A stretch of 42,277 bases of DNA from a virus (IMGVR_UViG_3300025164_000437:1-42277); one strand, 5' to 3'. Positions 22,585-28,981 are shown, numbered from the stretch's first letter. Made by a program: numbers and translations. Notes: generated by a model not told the origin, from the letters alone.

Positions 22585-22682
22585 GGGTTTGGAGTAATGG
22601 CAGGCTACTAGTGCTGAAAGCCAAGCGCAAGGTTCTCCGAGGATTGCAATCCAAAGATAAAGAGTATTCGGTAGCCAAATCC
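22585..22682 (+). ncRNA. structured RNA at start of second tRNA region
   Basis: GGGTTTGG (22585-22592) pairs with CCAAATCC (22675-22682). An alternative pairing GCTAC (22604-22608)/GTAGC (22671-22675) uses the same 3' side. A self-complementary GGATTGCAATCC lies at 22641-22652. The predicted transcription start falls on its first base. No coding frame or known RNA family fits. It may be a leader processed off before the tRNA. Confidence 0.45.
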
Positions 22683-22690
22683 TTTTATAT

Positions 22691-22767
22691 GGCTCCGTAC
22701 CCCAATCGGCAGAGGGAGCAGACTTAAAATCTGTAAAGTGTCAGTTCGAGTCTGACCGGGGCTACCA
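22691..22767 (+). tRNA. tRNA-Leu(UAA), short variable loop
   Basis: Acceptor GGCTCCG/CGGGGCT; anticodon stem GCAGA/TCTGT with loop CTTAAAA gives UAA. The variable loop is only five bases (AAAGT), so the tRNA is class I, although leucine tRNAs in bacteria are normally class II. T-loop TTCGAGT, discriminator A and encoded CCA. Confidence 0.88.
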
Positions 22768-22783
22768 AATTTTAGGAGTAATT

Positions 22784-22981
22784 ATGAGTAATGCCATTCA
22801 TACCATACTTGCTGACATAATGGAAGTTGAGCGACCTTACGGCTTTTTACTTACACCGAAGGAATGGCTCAATTATGCCAGTAGAGTACAAGGAGGCTTG
22901 TGGTCTAAGGGTTGGGTTATTCGAATAGATGCTCCTGTATCCCAATCGGCAGAGGAAACAGCTTCAAAACCTGTAAAGTGA
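22784..22981 (+). CDS. small hypothetical protein running into tRNA-Leu(CAA)
   Basis: A 65-residue protein from ATG 22784 behind TAGGAG. The first 48 residues look like a real small protein (PYGFLLTPKEWLNYASRVQGG). The last 17 codons and the stop are tRNA-Leu sequence. Either the tRNA gene truncated and replaced the natural 3' end, or translation through the tRNA is tolerated. Function unknown. Confidence 0.6.
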   Translation: MSNAIHTILADIMEVERPYGFLLTPKEWLNYASRVQGGLWSKGWVIRIDAPVSQSAEETASKPVK

Positions 22982-23007
22982 AGGTTCGAATCCTTTCAGG
23001 AGCACCA
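22931..23007 (+). tRNA. tRNA-Leu(CAA), short variable loop
   Basis: Acceptor GCTCCTG/CAGGAGC; anticodon loop TTCAAAA gives CAA. The pair next to the loop is a C-C mismatch. The variable loop is AAAGT and the D-loop is the same as in tRNA-Leu(UAA), showing the two arose by duplication. Discriminator A and encoded CCA. Confidence 0.85.
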
Positions 23008-23008
23008 A

Positions 23009-23263
23009 ATGAAAAAATATTGGCCCATTCTAATAAAGTTACGACGATGTTCAGCTTATTTTTATGAGGAAAAAGGTTCTCGTTGTAATAAGTTGTTTTG
23101 GCCGTGGCAGTATGTTACAACAGATTATGACCCTGAATGTAGCTCTCTAATGCATCATGAATGTTATCATAAAGAGGTTGAATCTTTGTTTCGTAATGAA
23201 GATGGTCTAAAATGGACAGAAGAGTTGCGATGCGAACATGCTGAAAAGAGAGTTAGCAGCTAA
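23009..23263 (+). CDS. small Cys/His-rich protein
   Basis: An 84-residue protein starting two bases after the tRNA CCA end. It has CSAYFYEEKGSRCNKLFW and C-x5-HHEC, together a likely zinc site of the treble-clef type. It overlaps the next gene by 26 bases in a different frame. Function unknown; it is one of several small metal-binding genes in this strip. Confidence 0.6.
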   Translation: MKKYWPILIKLRRCSAYFYEEKGSRCNKLFWPWQYVTTDYDPECSSLMHHECYHKEVESLFRNEDGLKWTEELRCEHAEKRVSS

Positions 23264-23447
23264 TTACGCACAAATTATTCTACATTCAGGATGTACACAT
23301 CCAATTCATGAAGAAGATGGTGAATGGATTTCGCGCAAACACACATGGATTGAATGTGAGATTAAGTACTTTTACATAAGAATAGCAAAGAAACAGTTGA
23401 CAAAAATGGCTAGTGCTGGTTGGTATTTTAAAGGAAAAGAAGAATGA
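23238..23447 (+). CDS. hypothetical protein
   Basis: A 69-residue protein from ATG 23238, overlapping both neighbours. It has the segment HSGCTHPIHEEDGEW and a basic C-terminus. The overlaps suggest the 23009-23742 genes are a coupled string of small genes. No family recognised. Confidence 0.6.
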   Translation: MLKRELAANYAQIILHSGCTHPIHEEDGEWISRKHTWIECEIKYFYIRIAKKQLTKMASAGWYFKGKEE

Positions 23448-23548
23448 AATGTACTTGTCGTTGTAATATGTGTAGACTTAGTTGGCATTGTTATTTTGTA
23501 GCATTAGGTTGTTACATGCTGTTTGGTAGGGAGAAGGAATGGGAATGA
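23444..23548 (+). CDS. 34-residue Cys-rich microprotein
   Basis: Starts ATG 23444 in an ATGA overlap with the previous stop and ends at TGA 23546-23548, overlapping the next start. It opens with KCTCRCNMCRLSWHCYF (six Cys in all), followed by a short hydrophobic segment (FVALGCYMLFG). It may bind a metal and sit near a membrane. The tight overlaps on both sides support it despite its size. Confidence 0.55.
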   Translation: MKCTCRCNMCRLSWHCYFVALGCYMLFGREKEWE

Positions 23549-23742
23549 ATACGGAAACTGGAAAAATTTATATGAACGAAGAAATAGATGAAGCTATAAA
23601 ACGCGGAGAGTCTGTAGTCCCCGTTTCAGCAGAAGTTGTTAAGTTAATGAGTTACGCCGAAAGATACAAAAAGCAACTAGATTTTGATACGTTGAAGAAA
23701 CGCCGAAAAGAAGCAAACAAATCTAAAGTAAGGAATCGGTAG
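23539..23742 (+). CDS. small phage protein (MNxETGKIY type)
   Basis: A 67-residue protein from ATG 23539 behind GGGAGAAGG. It begins NTETGKIYMNEEIDEAIKRGE and continues VVPVSAEVVKLMSYAERYKK, a pattern seen in many small phage proteins of unknown role. The C-terminal third is strongly basic. Its start overlaps the preceding microprotein. Confidence 0.75.
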   Translation: MGMNTETGKIYMNEEIDEAIKRGESVVPVSAEVVKLMSYAERYKKQLDFDTLKKRRKEANKSKVRNR

Positions 23743-23743
23743 A

Positions 23744-24100
23744 ATGAGCGATGATATTGTTGGACAACGCAAAACATGGTGTTTTAGGTATTCGTCAAAG
23801 GAATTAGAAAAAGCAGCTTCGAGACTAGTAAATTATCATGCCGAGAGAGAAGCTTATTGGAAACAAGAACAAGAACGTGCTACAGAGGAATTAAAAACCT
23901 CTAGTATTAATGTTCGGGAATACCACCGTGTAAGTGAGGCATATTTTAAAGGCGAGGACCATAGAAAACTTAAGCTTGAATTCCAAAAATGGGTAACATT
24001 GTTCTCTCATGAGAATATTCATTTTTCTGATAGAGATTTAGACCCTAATGATATAGAATATTTTTGGATTGGTAGAGATTTACCAACAGAAGATGAATAG
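23744..24100 (+). CDS. hypothetical helical protein
   Basis: A 118-residue protein one base after the previous stop. It is mainly helical and charged (SKELEKAASRLVNYHAEREA, KQEQERATEEL), consistent with a coiled coil in the first half. It has no Cys pair or membrane segment. It overlaps the next glycosyltransferase start by eight bases, suggesting coupling. Confidence 0.7.
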   Translation: MSDDIVGQRKTWCFRYSSKELEKAASRLVNYHAEREAYWKQEQERATEELKTSSINVREYHRVSEAYFKGEDHRKLKLEFQKWVTLFSHENIHFSDRDLDPNDIEYFWIGRDLPTEDE

Positions 24101-24710
24101 AGCTATAGTTATTTGTACAAGTGCCAGAAGAGGAGAACAACTTACTAACTTACTAGATTCATTTGGTAGCTATAGGCGATTTCCATTTTGGATAGTCATG
24201 AATGATGCTCCAAAAGAATCTTTTGAATACCTCGATTGGCTAGAAAAAAATTTTAAGCTAGTTACCCTAGAAGGTAATTATTGGGAACTTGGTGCAATAG
24301 AATCTATGTTAATGTATGGCGTAGACGAATTCTTTTTGTTACAAGATTCCGTAGAAGTGTTTGATACTAGTTTTATCGATGATGCGTTTGAACGATTTCC
24401 CGGTCAATCCGTAGCATTTGATAGACATTTCAGTCATTATATGGGAAAGTATCGTCGGGAAGTTTTACAAAGAATGCGACCGCTGCCAAAAGTAACCTCT
24501 AAAGAAGAGGCTATTTACCAAGAATTCAAATTTGTTCAAAATTATGTTAAGTATGAGTGGCGAGAGATTCCTGTTCTTGATGATAAATTTGCTGACAATA
24601 ATCCCGATAATTATTGGGAAGAACAGTTTGGGCGCAGGAATCTTGTTCTTGTAAGTAAATATCTTAAAAAATATAAAGGAACAGTAGGACAATGGGTAGG
24701 TGAAATATAG
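24093..24710 (+). CDS. putative glycosyltransferase (GT-A-like)
   Basis: A 205-residue protein from ATG 24093, overlapping the previous stop. It has a start RAIVICTSARRGEQLTNLLDSF and a FFLLQDSVEVFD segment near residue 83, which resemble the nucleotide- and metal-binding strands of GT-A sugar transferases; QDSVEV would stand in for the DxD motif. The C-terminal half (DNNPDNYWEEQFGRRNLVLV) fits an acceptor side. The match is weaker than for the enzymes at 8100 and 10498. It probably acts on a phage glycan. Confidence 0.65.
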   Translation: MNRAIVICTSARRGEQLTNLLDSFGSYRRFPFWIVMNDAPKESFEYLDWLEKNFKLVTLEGNYWELGAIESMLMYGVDEFFLLQDSVEVFDTSFIDDAFERFPGQSVAFDRHFSHYMGKYRREVLQRMRPLPKVTSKEEAIYQEFKFVQNYVKYEWREIPVLDDKFADNNPDNYWEEQFGRRNLVLVSKYLKKYKGTVGQWVGEI

Positions 24711-24711
24711 T

Positions 24712-24888
24712 TTGAGAGCAGCATCATTATTGACAGGGGGTTCTTATGCTGTAAGTGCGGCATTAGTAATCTATATTATAGAGTCCGGGGCTTTAGAGGA
24801 CGCAAGTTTACGGCTTCCCCTACTAGCTATTTGGGCCGTTGTTGGAATTGGCCTAGCTTTTCTAGGACTTTTTGGAAGAGGCGATTAA
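24712..24888 (+). CDS. two-helix membrane protein
   Basis: A 58-residue protein from TTG 24712, with AGGTG upstream (GTG 24700 is an alternative start overlapping the previous gene). It has two membrane segments, GSYAVSAALVIYIIES and LPLLAIWAVVGIGLAFLGLF, with a short charged loop between. It could be a holin or other membrane accessory. tRNA-Leu(UAG) starts one base after the stop. Confidence 0.65.
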   Translation: MRAASLLTGGSYAVSAALVIYIIESGALEDASLRLPLLAIWAVVGIGLAFLGLFGRGD

Positions 24889-24889
24889 T

Positions 24890-24966
24890 GGGATTATGGT
24901 CCAATTGGTAGAGGCAACAGGTTTAGGCCCTGTACGGTAAGAGTTCGAATCTCTTTAATCCCACCA
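24890..24966 (+). tRNA. tRNA-Leu(UAG), short variable loop
   Basis: Acceptor GGGATTA/TAATCCC; anticodon stem ACAGG/CCTGT with loop TTTAGGC gives UAG. The variable loop is five bases (ACGGT), so all three leucine tRNAs here are class I. T-loop TTCGAAT, discriminator A and encoded CCA. Confidence 0.88.
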
Positions 24967-24981
24967 AAAAAGGAGATATAA

Positions 24982-25221
24982 ATGTCAGTTGCTTGGGAAT
25001 GTGATATCTGTGGTAAGCTTGCTTCACAACAACCTACTAGTGAGGGAAAGGCCAAATTACCAGAAGAAATGTTTCAGCTAAGTACATATACTTTAGATAA
25101 GAATGAAGGTTATTTTCACGCTGTTAGAGTGTGGGATATGTGTCACGATTGCTATTGGAAAACTGTAGGATTTATCAAAACAACACAGAAAGAAAATGGT
25201 AAAGAAGAAGTGTCCTTTTAA
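24982..25221 (+). CDS. small zinc-finger protein
   Basis: A 79-residue protein from ATG 24982 behind AGGAG. Two pairs, CDICGK near residue 7 and MCHDCYW near 53, form a zinc site. The middle part is acidic. It resembles a truncated zinc-ribbon regulator. Function unknown. Confidence 0.7.
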   Translation: MSVAWECDICGKLASQQPTSEGKAKLPEEMFQLSTYTLDKNEGYFHAVRVWDMCHDCYWKTVGFIKTTQKENGKEEVSF

Positions 25222-25228
25222 TATTCGC

Positions 25229-25305
25229 GCCCCCGTAGCTCAATGGATTAGAGCGTCACGTTTCTACCGTGTAGGTTGCGGGTTCGAGTCCTGCCGGGGG
25301 TGCCA
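25229..25305 (+). tRNA. tRNA-Arg(UCU)
   Basis: Acceptor GCCCCCG/CGGGGGT; anticodon stem TCACG/CGTGT with loop TTTCTAC gives UCU, reading AGA/AGG. T-loop TTCGAGT, discriminator G and encoded CCA. Confidence 0.93.
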
Positions 25306-25344
25306 AACCTATATATAGAACTTGTTATTAAGGGAAGTGATAAA

Positions 25345-25383
25345 ATGTGTGATTGTGATAATTGTACTTGTGGTAAGAAATAA
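25345..25383 (+). CDS. 12-residue Cys-rich leader peptide
   Basis: ATG 25345 to TAA 25381-25383 encodes MCDCDNCTCGKK, with four Cys in twelve residues. AAGGGAAG lies upstream at normal spacing. Its stop shares a base with the ATG of the next zinc-ribbon gene (TAATG). It could be a metal- or cysteine-sensing leader, a microprotein, or a coupling peptide. Confidence 0.5.
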   Translation: MCDCDNCTCGKK

Positions 25384-25589
25384 TGGAAGTATATGAAGTA
25401 AGAAATGGACAAAGAGTGTGGCCAACTTGTCCTGATTGTGGATGTAGATTAGAATTTCTTGAAAATGGTATGTTCATTAATTTACGTCATTTTGGCTGGC
25501 CCATAGATGCCAAAGGACATAAATGTGAGTATATCGATGACGAATGGACATATCTTAAAGGAGAGATTAGTCATTTCGGATATTGTTAG
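25383..25589 (+). CDS. small zinc-ribbon protein
   Basis: A 68-residue protein from ATG 25383, coupled to the Cys-rich leader. CPDCGCRLEFL near residue 16 and a later His/Cys pair (KGHKC) form a zinc site. It is acidic and soluble. tRNA-Pro follows six bases later. Function unknown. Confidence 0.7.
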   Translation: MEVYEVRNGQRVWPTCPDCGCRLEFLENGMFINLRHFGWPIDAKGHKCEYIDDEWTYLKGEISHFGYC

Positions 25590-25595
25590 TATTAT

Positions 25596-25672
25596 AGGGG
25601 TGTAGCTCAGTTTGGTAGAGCGTTCGCTTTGGGAGCGAGCGGTCGCGGGTTCGAATCCTGTCACCCCTACCA
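25596..25672 (+). tRNA. tRNA-Pro(UGG)
   Basis: Acceptor AGGGGTG/CACCCCT; anticodon loop TTTGGGA gives UGG. T-arm CGGG/CCTG with loop TTCGAAT, discriminator A and encoded CCA. Confidence 0.93.
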
Positions 25673-25699
25673 TAATTTAAATAGGAGAAAGATGAATAT

Positions 25700-26107
25700 A
25701 TGGAGGATAACCGCTACCTCGTACATGTGGGTAGGCGGGAAAAAATTCCTCCGAACTTAGAATGGTATAAGACTGCTAGAGGCAGCGGACACTATCCTTT
25801 AACATTTAATTTCGTATTTGTTAGACAGGATAGGCATGTTCTCTGCTCCTACTGTGGAAAGTGGGTTCATTATAAGAATCTCACAAGGGACCACGTATAT
25901 CCAAAAAGTTTGGGAGGATTTTTAAAAACACCTTGCTGTTTAACATGCAATATTAGCAAAGAGGACAGACGCCCGATTGAATGGGCAATCTTTGCGCATG
26001 AAAATGGTTTGGATATCGCTGAAAATGTGTATGAAGAAACAGATGATATTTCATGGGGATTGGGCCAGAATGAAAAAGGTCCGGCACCAAATAGTAGGCC
26101 GCGTTGA
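25700..26107 (+). CDS. HNH endonuclease
   Basis: A 135-residue protein with an HNH nuclease domain. CSYCGKWVHY near residue 49 and CCLTCNISKED near residue 79 supply the zinc pairs; the catalytic His lies in TRDHVYPKSLGG near residue 66, and the Asn in LTCNISK. It cuts DNA, probably as a homing-type or packaging-related nuclease; its place between tRNAs in an accessory strip favours a homing-type element. ATG 25700 is used; the AGGAG is slightly far (12 bases). The stop (26105-26107) lies in tRNA-Gly at bases 8-10. Confidence 0.88.
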   Translation: MEDNRYLVHVGRREKIPPNLEWYKTARGSGHYPLTFNFVFVRQDRHVLCSYCGKWVHYKNLTRDHVYPKSLGGFLKTPCCLTCNISKEDRRPIEWAIFAHENGLDIAENVYEETDDISWGLGQNEKGPAPNSRPR

Positions 26108-26173
26108 TGTAGTGGTTTGCATGTCACGCTTCCAACGTGAACGTCAGGAGTTCGAATCTCCTACGCGGCTCCA
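26098..26173 (+). tRNA. tRNA-Gly(UCC)
   Basis: Acceptor GCCGCGT/ACGCGGC; anticodon stem TCACG/CGTGA with loop CTTCCAA gives UCC. T-loop TTCGAAT, discriminator T and encoded CCA. Bases 8-10 form the TGA stop of the HNH gene. Confidence 0.92.
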
Positions 26174-26174
26174 A

Positions 26175-26248
26175 GCAGTAGTCGTATAAAGGTATTACGT
26201 TGGATTGCCAATTCGAAAATCGGAGTTCAATTCTCCGCTGCTGCTCCA
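26175..26248 (+). tRNA. tRNA-Gly(GCC)
   Basis: Acceptor GCAGTAG/CTGCTGC; anticodon stem TTGGA/TTCGA with loop TTGCCAA gives GCC. T-arm CGGAG/CTCCG with loop TTCAATT, discriminator T and encoded CCA. Confidence 0.88.
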
Positions 26249-26261
26249 CATAGGAGACTTA

Positions 26262-26690
26262 ATGCATTGGTTTGTTTGTACACCAAAATATGAATATGAA
26301 GAATATACTGATGGTTGGATACTTGCAGATAGGTATCTTGCAAGCGATTGTGTATATGTTGAAGCAACTATAAAACGTGAAGCAATAATAAAGGGCGTAA
26401 AAGAATTAAAAGAACGTAGTAAGCGTCATCCAGAAAGTTGGCGCTATGAAAACAATCCTAAGAAATACGCATTTCTAGGTCATGGTTATTATGATTGGTA
26501 TTATGATAAGGATGGAAATCCCTTTACTGGGGTCACTGCTGAAAAATCAGTATGTGAACACGGTTTTTGTTGGTGCGAAGAGTTTGAGCATGAGGACCAA
26601 GATGACTATTGTGAAGAATGTAATAAAAAATATGATGAGGCATATCAGCAAGAAATCGCGCGAGAAAACGAATCTTCAAATACAGGATAG
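26262..26690 (+). CDS. Cys/His-rich protein
   Basis: A 142-residue protein from ATG 26262 behind AGGAGA. The first 100 residues are mixed and helical (EAIIKGVKELKERSKRHPES). The C-terminal part has CEHGFCWCEEFEHED and CEECNKK, a metal site like that in the remnant at 2979. The very acidic linker between the sites suggests a charged surface. Function unknown. Confidence 0.7.
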   Translation: MHWFVCTPKYEYEEYTDGWILADRYLASDCVYVEATIKREAIIKGVKELKERSKRHPESWRYENNPKKYAFLGHGYYDWYYDKDGNPFTGVTAEKSVCEHGFCWCEEFEHEDQDDYCEECNKKYDEAYQQEIARENESSNTG

Positions 26691-26766
26691 TGTAGATGAT
26701 GAACCATATGAGATACCAATAGAATCATATTTAGCAGAACTTGCCCGAAAAGCATCTCATAAATAG
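26632..26766 (+). CDS. small hypothetical protein (overlapping)
   Basis: A 44-residue frame from ATG 26632 (second ATG at 26635), overlapping the previous gene by 59 bases. The N-terminus is basic (RHISKKSREK); the C-terminus EIPIESYLAELARKASHK looks like a helix. No strong ribosome binding site is present, so the call is weak. tRNA-Asp follows. Confidence 0.4.
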   Translation: MMRHISKKSREKTNLQIQDSVDDEPYEIPIESYLAELARKASHK

Positions 26767-26779
26767 GTTATGATTATGA

Positions 26780-26854
26780 CCCGCCATCGTATAACGGATA
26801 TTATATTCGACTGTCTATCGAGGGACAGGGGTTCGACTCCCCTTGGTGGGGCCA
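26780..26854 (+). tRNA. tRNA-Asp(GUC)
   Basis: Acceptor CCCGCCA/TGGTGGG; anticodon stem TCGA/TCGA with loop CTGTCTA gives GUC. T-arm AGGGG/CCCCT with loop TTCGACT, discriminator G and encoded CCA. Confidence 0.92.
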
Positions 26855-26855
26855 T

Positions 26856-26930
26856 GCCACTTTAGCTCAGTAGTAGAGCGGGAGCTTGAAGGACTCCGCG
26901 CCGGGAGTGCGATTCTCTCAAGTGGCACCA
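26856..26930 (+). tRNA. tRNA-Phe(GAA)
   Basis: Acceptor GCCACTT/AAGTGGC; anticodon loop TTGAAGG gives GAA. The T-loop is TGCGATT, where base 55 is G instead of the near-universal T, and the pair next to the anticodon loop is C-A. D-arm GCTC/GAGC. Discriminator A and encoded CCA. Confidence 0.85.
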
Positions 26931-26943
26931 ATTCGTGTATAAG

Positions 26944-26986
26944 TTCGGATAGTACCTTGTGTATGGAGTACGATTTGCTATCCGAA
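26944..26986. repeat. perfect 9-bp inverted repeat
   Basis: TTCGGATAG (26944-26952) and CTATCCGAA (26978-26986) form a perfect hairpin stem around a 25-base loop; GTAC lies near both ends of the loop. A 20-residue frame (ATG 26963 to TAA 27023-27025) overlaps it but has no ribosome binding site. The element sits between tRNA-Phe and the next gene. It may be a regulatory hairpin or a processing signal. Confidence 0.5.
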
Positions 26987-27011
26987 ATTGCTGCTCAAAA
27001 GGAAAAGGTAA

Positions 27012-27431
27012 GTGAGTTTCGCTAATTGTAAAGAAATAGCGATAACAGTATCAGGTAATATACCTGATTCAGAGATATGTTATGGGATGTATTCTCCAAT
27101 TACACCTAGAAAAATTTGGGATAAAGGTTGGCAAAAAGAAGATTCTAGATTATATCCTTCTTTTACTCATTTTTGGGTTGAAAAAGATGGATTAATCTTT
27201 GATAATGCGGCAGAACAGTTTGGGGAATTAGAAGAAGTTATAACAGACCAAACAGATATACGTTATGTTAAAGTAGGAAAGTATAATCCCGAAACGGGTG
27301 AAGTGATACCTTTAGTTTCTAACCCTATTATTGAATGGGAAACTCTTACTGGAATTGGTGGTATAGTAAACGTAGTTTGGGAAAAATATGATGAGTATAT
27401 AAATAAAATTAAATTTCTTTCGGGTCCGTAG
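27012..27431 (+). CDS. hypothetical protein ending in tRNA-Lys
   Basis: A 139-residue protein from GTG 27012 behind AAGGAAAAGG. It has a central FTHFWVEKDGLIFDNAAEQF and a C-terminal ITGIGG-like turn (LTGIGGIVNVVW), suggesting a compact alpha/beta enzyme-like fold, but no catalytic motif is clear. Its TAG (27429-27431) is formed by bases 8-10 of tRNA-Lys, so tRNA maturation removes the stop. Function unknown. Confidence 0.65.
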   Translation: MSFANCKEIAITVSGNIPDSEICYGMYSPITPRKIWDKGWQKEDSRLYPSFTHFWVEKDGLIFDNAAEQFGELEEVITDQTDIRYVKVGKYNPETGEVIPLVSNPIIEWETLTGIGGIVNVVWEKYDEYINKIKFLSGP

Positions 27432-27497
27432 CTCAGTGGTTAGAGCAGGCGACTCTTAATCGAAAGGTCGGTGGTTCGAATCCACCCGGACTCACCA
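27422..27497 (+). tRNA. tRNA-Lys(CUU)
   Basis: Acceptor GGGTCCG/CGGACTC; anticodon loop CTCTTAA gives CUU, reading AAG. Two upper pairs of the anticodon stem are G-A mismatches. D-arm GCTC/GAGC, T-arm GGTGG/CCACC with loop TTCGAAT, discriminator A and encoded CCA. Confidence 0.85.
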
Positions 27498-27523
27498 TAA
27501 TACGTACTAAAAAAGAGAAAATT

Positions 27524-27691
27524 ATGATTGATGAAAATAAGCAAAAAGCTTTAATCAGTGCCTATAACGCCGCAACAAAGAAACTTAGTGAAATTGGTCC
27601 TTATGTTGAAAGAGAATACGGTAAAGCTTATCAAAATTTGGTGAGTGCAGGAATGGCGCAACAAATAAGAAAGAAATATCGATATGATTGA
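27524..27691 (+). CDS. small helical hypothetical protein
   Basis: A 55-residue protein from ATG 27524 behind AAGAGAAAA. It is charged and helical (ENKQKALISAYNAATKKLSE, then REYGKAYQNLVSAG). Its stop overlaps the next ATG by eight bases, so it may be coupled to the sugar-nucleotide gene. Function unknown. Confidence 0.7.
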   Translation: MIDENKQKALISAYNAATKKLSEIGPYVEREYGKAYQNLVSAGMAQQIRKKYRYD

Positions 27692-28406
27692 TGATGCAAT
27701 ACTACTTGCTGGTGGATTAGCTACAAGATTAGGACCGATTACTAGAGTTACAAATAAACATCTGTTACCCGTATACGATAAACCGATGATTTTCTACGGA
27801 CTTGAAACGTTACGAGATGTAGGGGTAAAAAATATTACTATTATCCTTGGAGGAAATTCCGTAGGAGATATCGTAAATCTTGTACGAGATGGTGACGAAT
27901 TTGGATTAAATATTACATATAAATATCAACATACAGCAGGAGGTATCAGCCAAGCCATCGCGCTTGCAAAAAATGAGATTCTTGGCGATTATTTTCTCGT
28001 TCTTCTTGGGGACAACATCTTCGCAGATAGAGGAGCATTACTTGAATTTGTTGACGGGTGGACGTTAGATTCCGATGAAGCTCTTATTGTTACAACATCC
28101 GTTAAAAATCCTTCTGAATATGGGCAACCTATATTTAATCGATATGGAAGTATTACAGGTTTTATAGAAAAGTCTACATTTCCTAAGCATGATTTAATTG
28201 TCACTGGATTCTATGGACTCCCCAAAAAAGCATTTGATGCTATTCAAGTCCAAGTACCAAGTATTCGTGGGGAATTAGAAATCGTAGATACATTAAGTAT
28301 GCTTTTGCCGAATATTATTCATGAGGAATACAAAGGTTTTTGGACTGATTGTGGTACTCCAGAAGGACTTGTAAGTGCAGGCGAATACTTTTCACGGGCC
28401 GGGTGA
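27684..28406 (+). CDS. nucleotidyltransferase, glucose-1-phosphate thymidylyltransferase-like
   Basis: A 240-residue sugar-1-phosphate nucleotidyltransferase close to RmlA-type enzymes, which make dTDP-sugars. The N-terminus AILLAGGLATRLGPITRVTNKHLLPVYDKPM is the complete nucleotide-binding signature with a lysine pair. The later LLGDNIFAD supplies the metal-binding Asp, and GVGNSVGDI-type and GELEIVDTLSMLL blocks follow in family order. It would supply activated sugar to the glycosyltransferases. The stop (28404-28406) lies in the first bases of tRNA-Tyr. Confidence 0.92.
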   Translation: MIDDAILLAGGLATRLGPITRVTNKHLLPVYDKPMIFYGLETLRDVGVKNITIILGGNSVGDIVNLVRDGDEFGLNITYKYQHTAGGISQAIALAKNEILGDYFLVLLGDNIFADRGALLEFVDGWTLDSDEALIVTTSVKNPSEYGQPIFNRYGSITGFIEKSTFPKHDLIVTGFYGLPKKAFDAIQVQVPSIRGELEIVDTLSMLLPNIIHEEYKGFWTDCGTPEGLVSAGEYFSRAG

Positions 28407-28486
28407 ACATGTACGGTGCGTTCGGCTGGCTGTAGACCAGTTCCCGCGTGGTAAACTTGGGGGTTCGAATCCCTTCCGGCCCACCA
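28396..28486 (+). tRNA. tRNA-Tyr(GUA)
   Basis: Acceptor GGGCCGG/CCGGCCC; anticodon stem GCTGG/CCAGT with loop CTGTAGA gives GUA. It has the long variable arm of bacterial tRNA-Tyr, T-loop TTCGAAT, discriminator A and encoded CCA. Confidence 0.92.
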
Positions 28487-28512
28487 AATTTTTTATAAGG
28501 AGATGAATATGA

Positions 28513-28881
28513 TTGAACGATTCATTAACAGTATTCCCATCAAATACTTGGTCAACAACACATGCTAGCAGGGATTTAGATAATCCGTATTATGCGGGAC
28601 TTCATCTGGCTTTAAATATAACTGCAAGTGGAGTAACTGTGAGTGGTGGTGTAACATTCGGTATTGAAGGAAAGGATGAAACTTCGGATAGTTATTATAC
28701 TATTCTTTCATCAGCTAATTTAGTGGCTAATGGTACAGTTGTTGTAAAGGTTTACCCCGGATTAATAGCCGCAACCAATCTTGTTGCGAATGACCATCTC
28801 CCAAGAATTTGGCGAGTAACAGCCATACACGCAAATAGCGATGATGTTACTTACAGTGTTGGAGGTTCTTATTTAGATTAA
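28513..28881 (+). CDS. small virion-type beta protein
   Basis: A 122-residue protein from TTG 28513 behind AAGGAG (11 bases upstream). Beta-rich repeats (YYAGLHLALNITASGVTVSG, VTFGIEGKDETSDSYYTIL) match a widespread small phage structural or decoration protein type. It is probably a minor virion component, despite lying among tRNAs. Exact place in the virion unknown. Confidence 0.7.
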   Translation: MNDSLTVFPSNTWSTTHASRDLDNPYYAGLHLALNITASGVTVSGGVTFGIEGKDETSDSYYTILSSANLVANGTVVVKVYPGLIAATNLVANDHLPRIWRVTAIHANSDDVTYSVGGSYLD

Positions 28882-28885
28882 TTAC

Positions 28886-28961
28886 GAGAGTGTAGGTTAA
28901 TTGGAAAACCCCTTGTCTCCAAAACAGGTAAATGAGAGTTCGAATCTCTCCGCTCTCGCCA
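28886..28961 (+). tRNA. tRNA-Trp(CCA)
   Basis: Acceptor GAGAGTG/CGCTCTC; anticodon loop CTCCAAA gives CCA. T-arm GAGAG/CTCTC with loop TTCGAAT, discriminator G and encoded CCA. Confidence 0.92.
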
Positions 28962-28981
28962 ATTTTAAAGGAAATGATTAT

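Noticed and set aside
22691-22767. tRNA-Leu(UAA) as a stop-codon suppressor tRNA
   Set aside because: With a 7-base loop and a normal 5-bp stem the anticodon is UAA, which reads UUA and not the stop codon UAA.
25482-25673. Reverse frame with GxTGFEPAT-type sequence near tRNA-Pro
   Set aside because: This is the well-known false protein made by translating the complement of a tRNA.
26963-27025. 20-residue frame inside the inverted repeat
   Set aside because: No ribosome binding site and no pattern beyond a short helix; too weak to call a gene.
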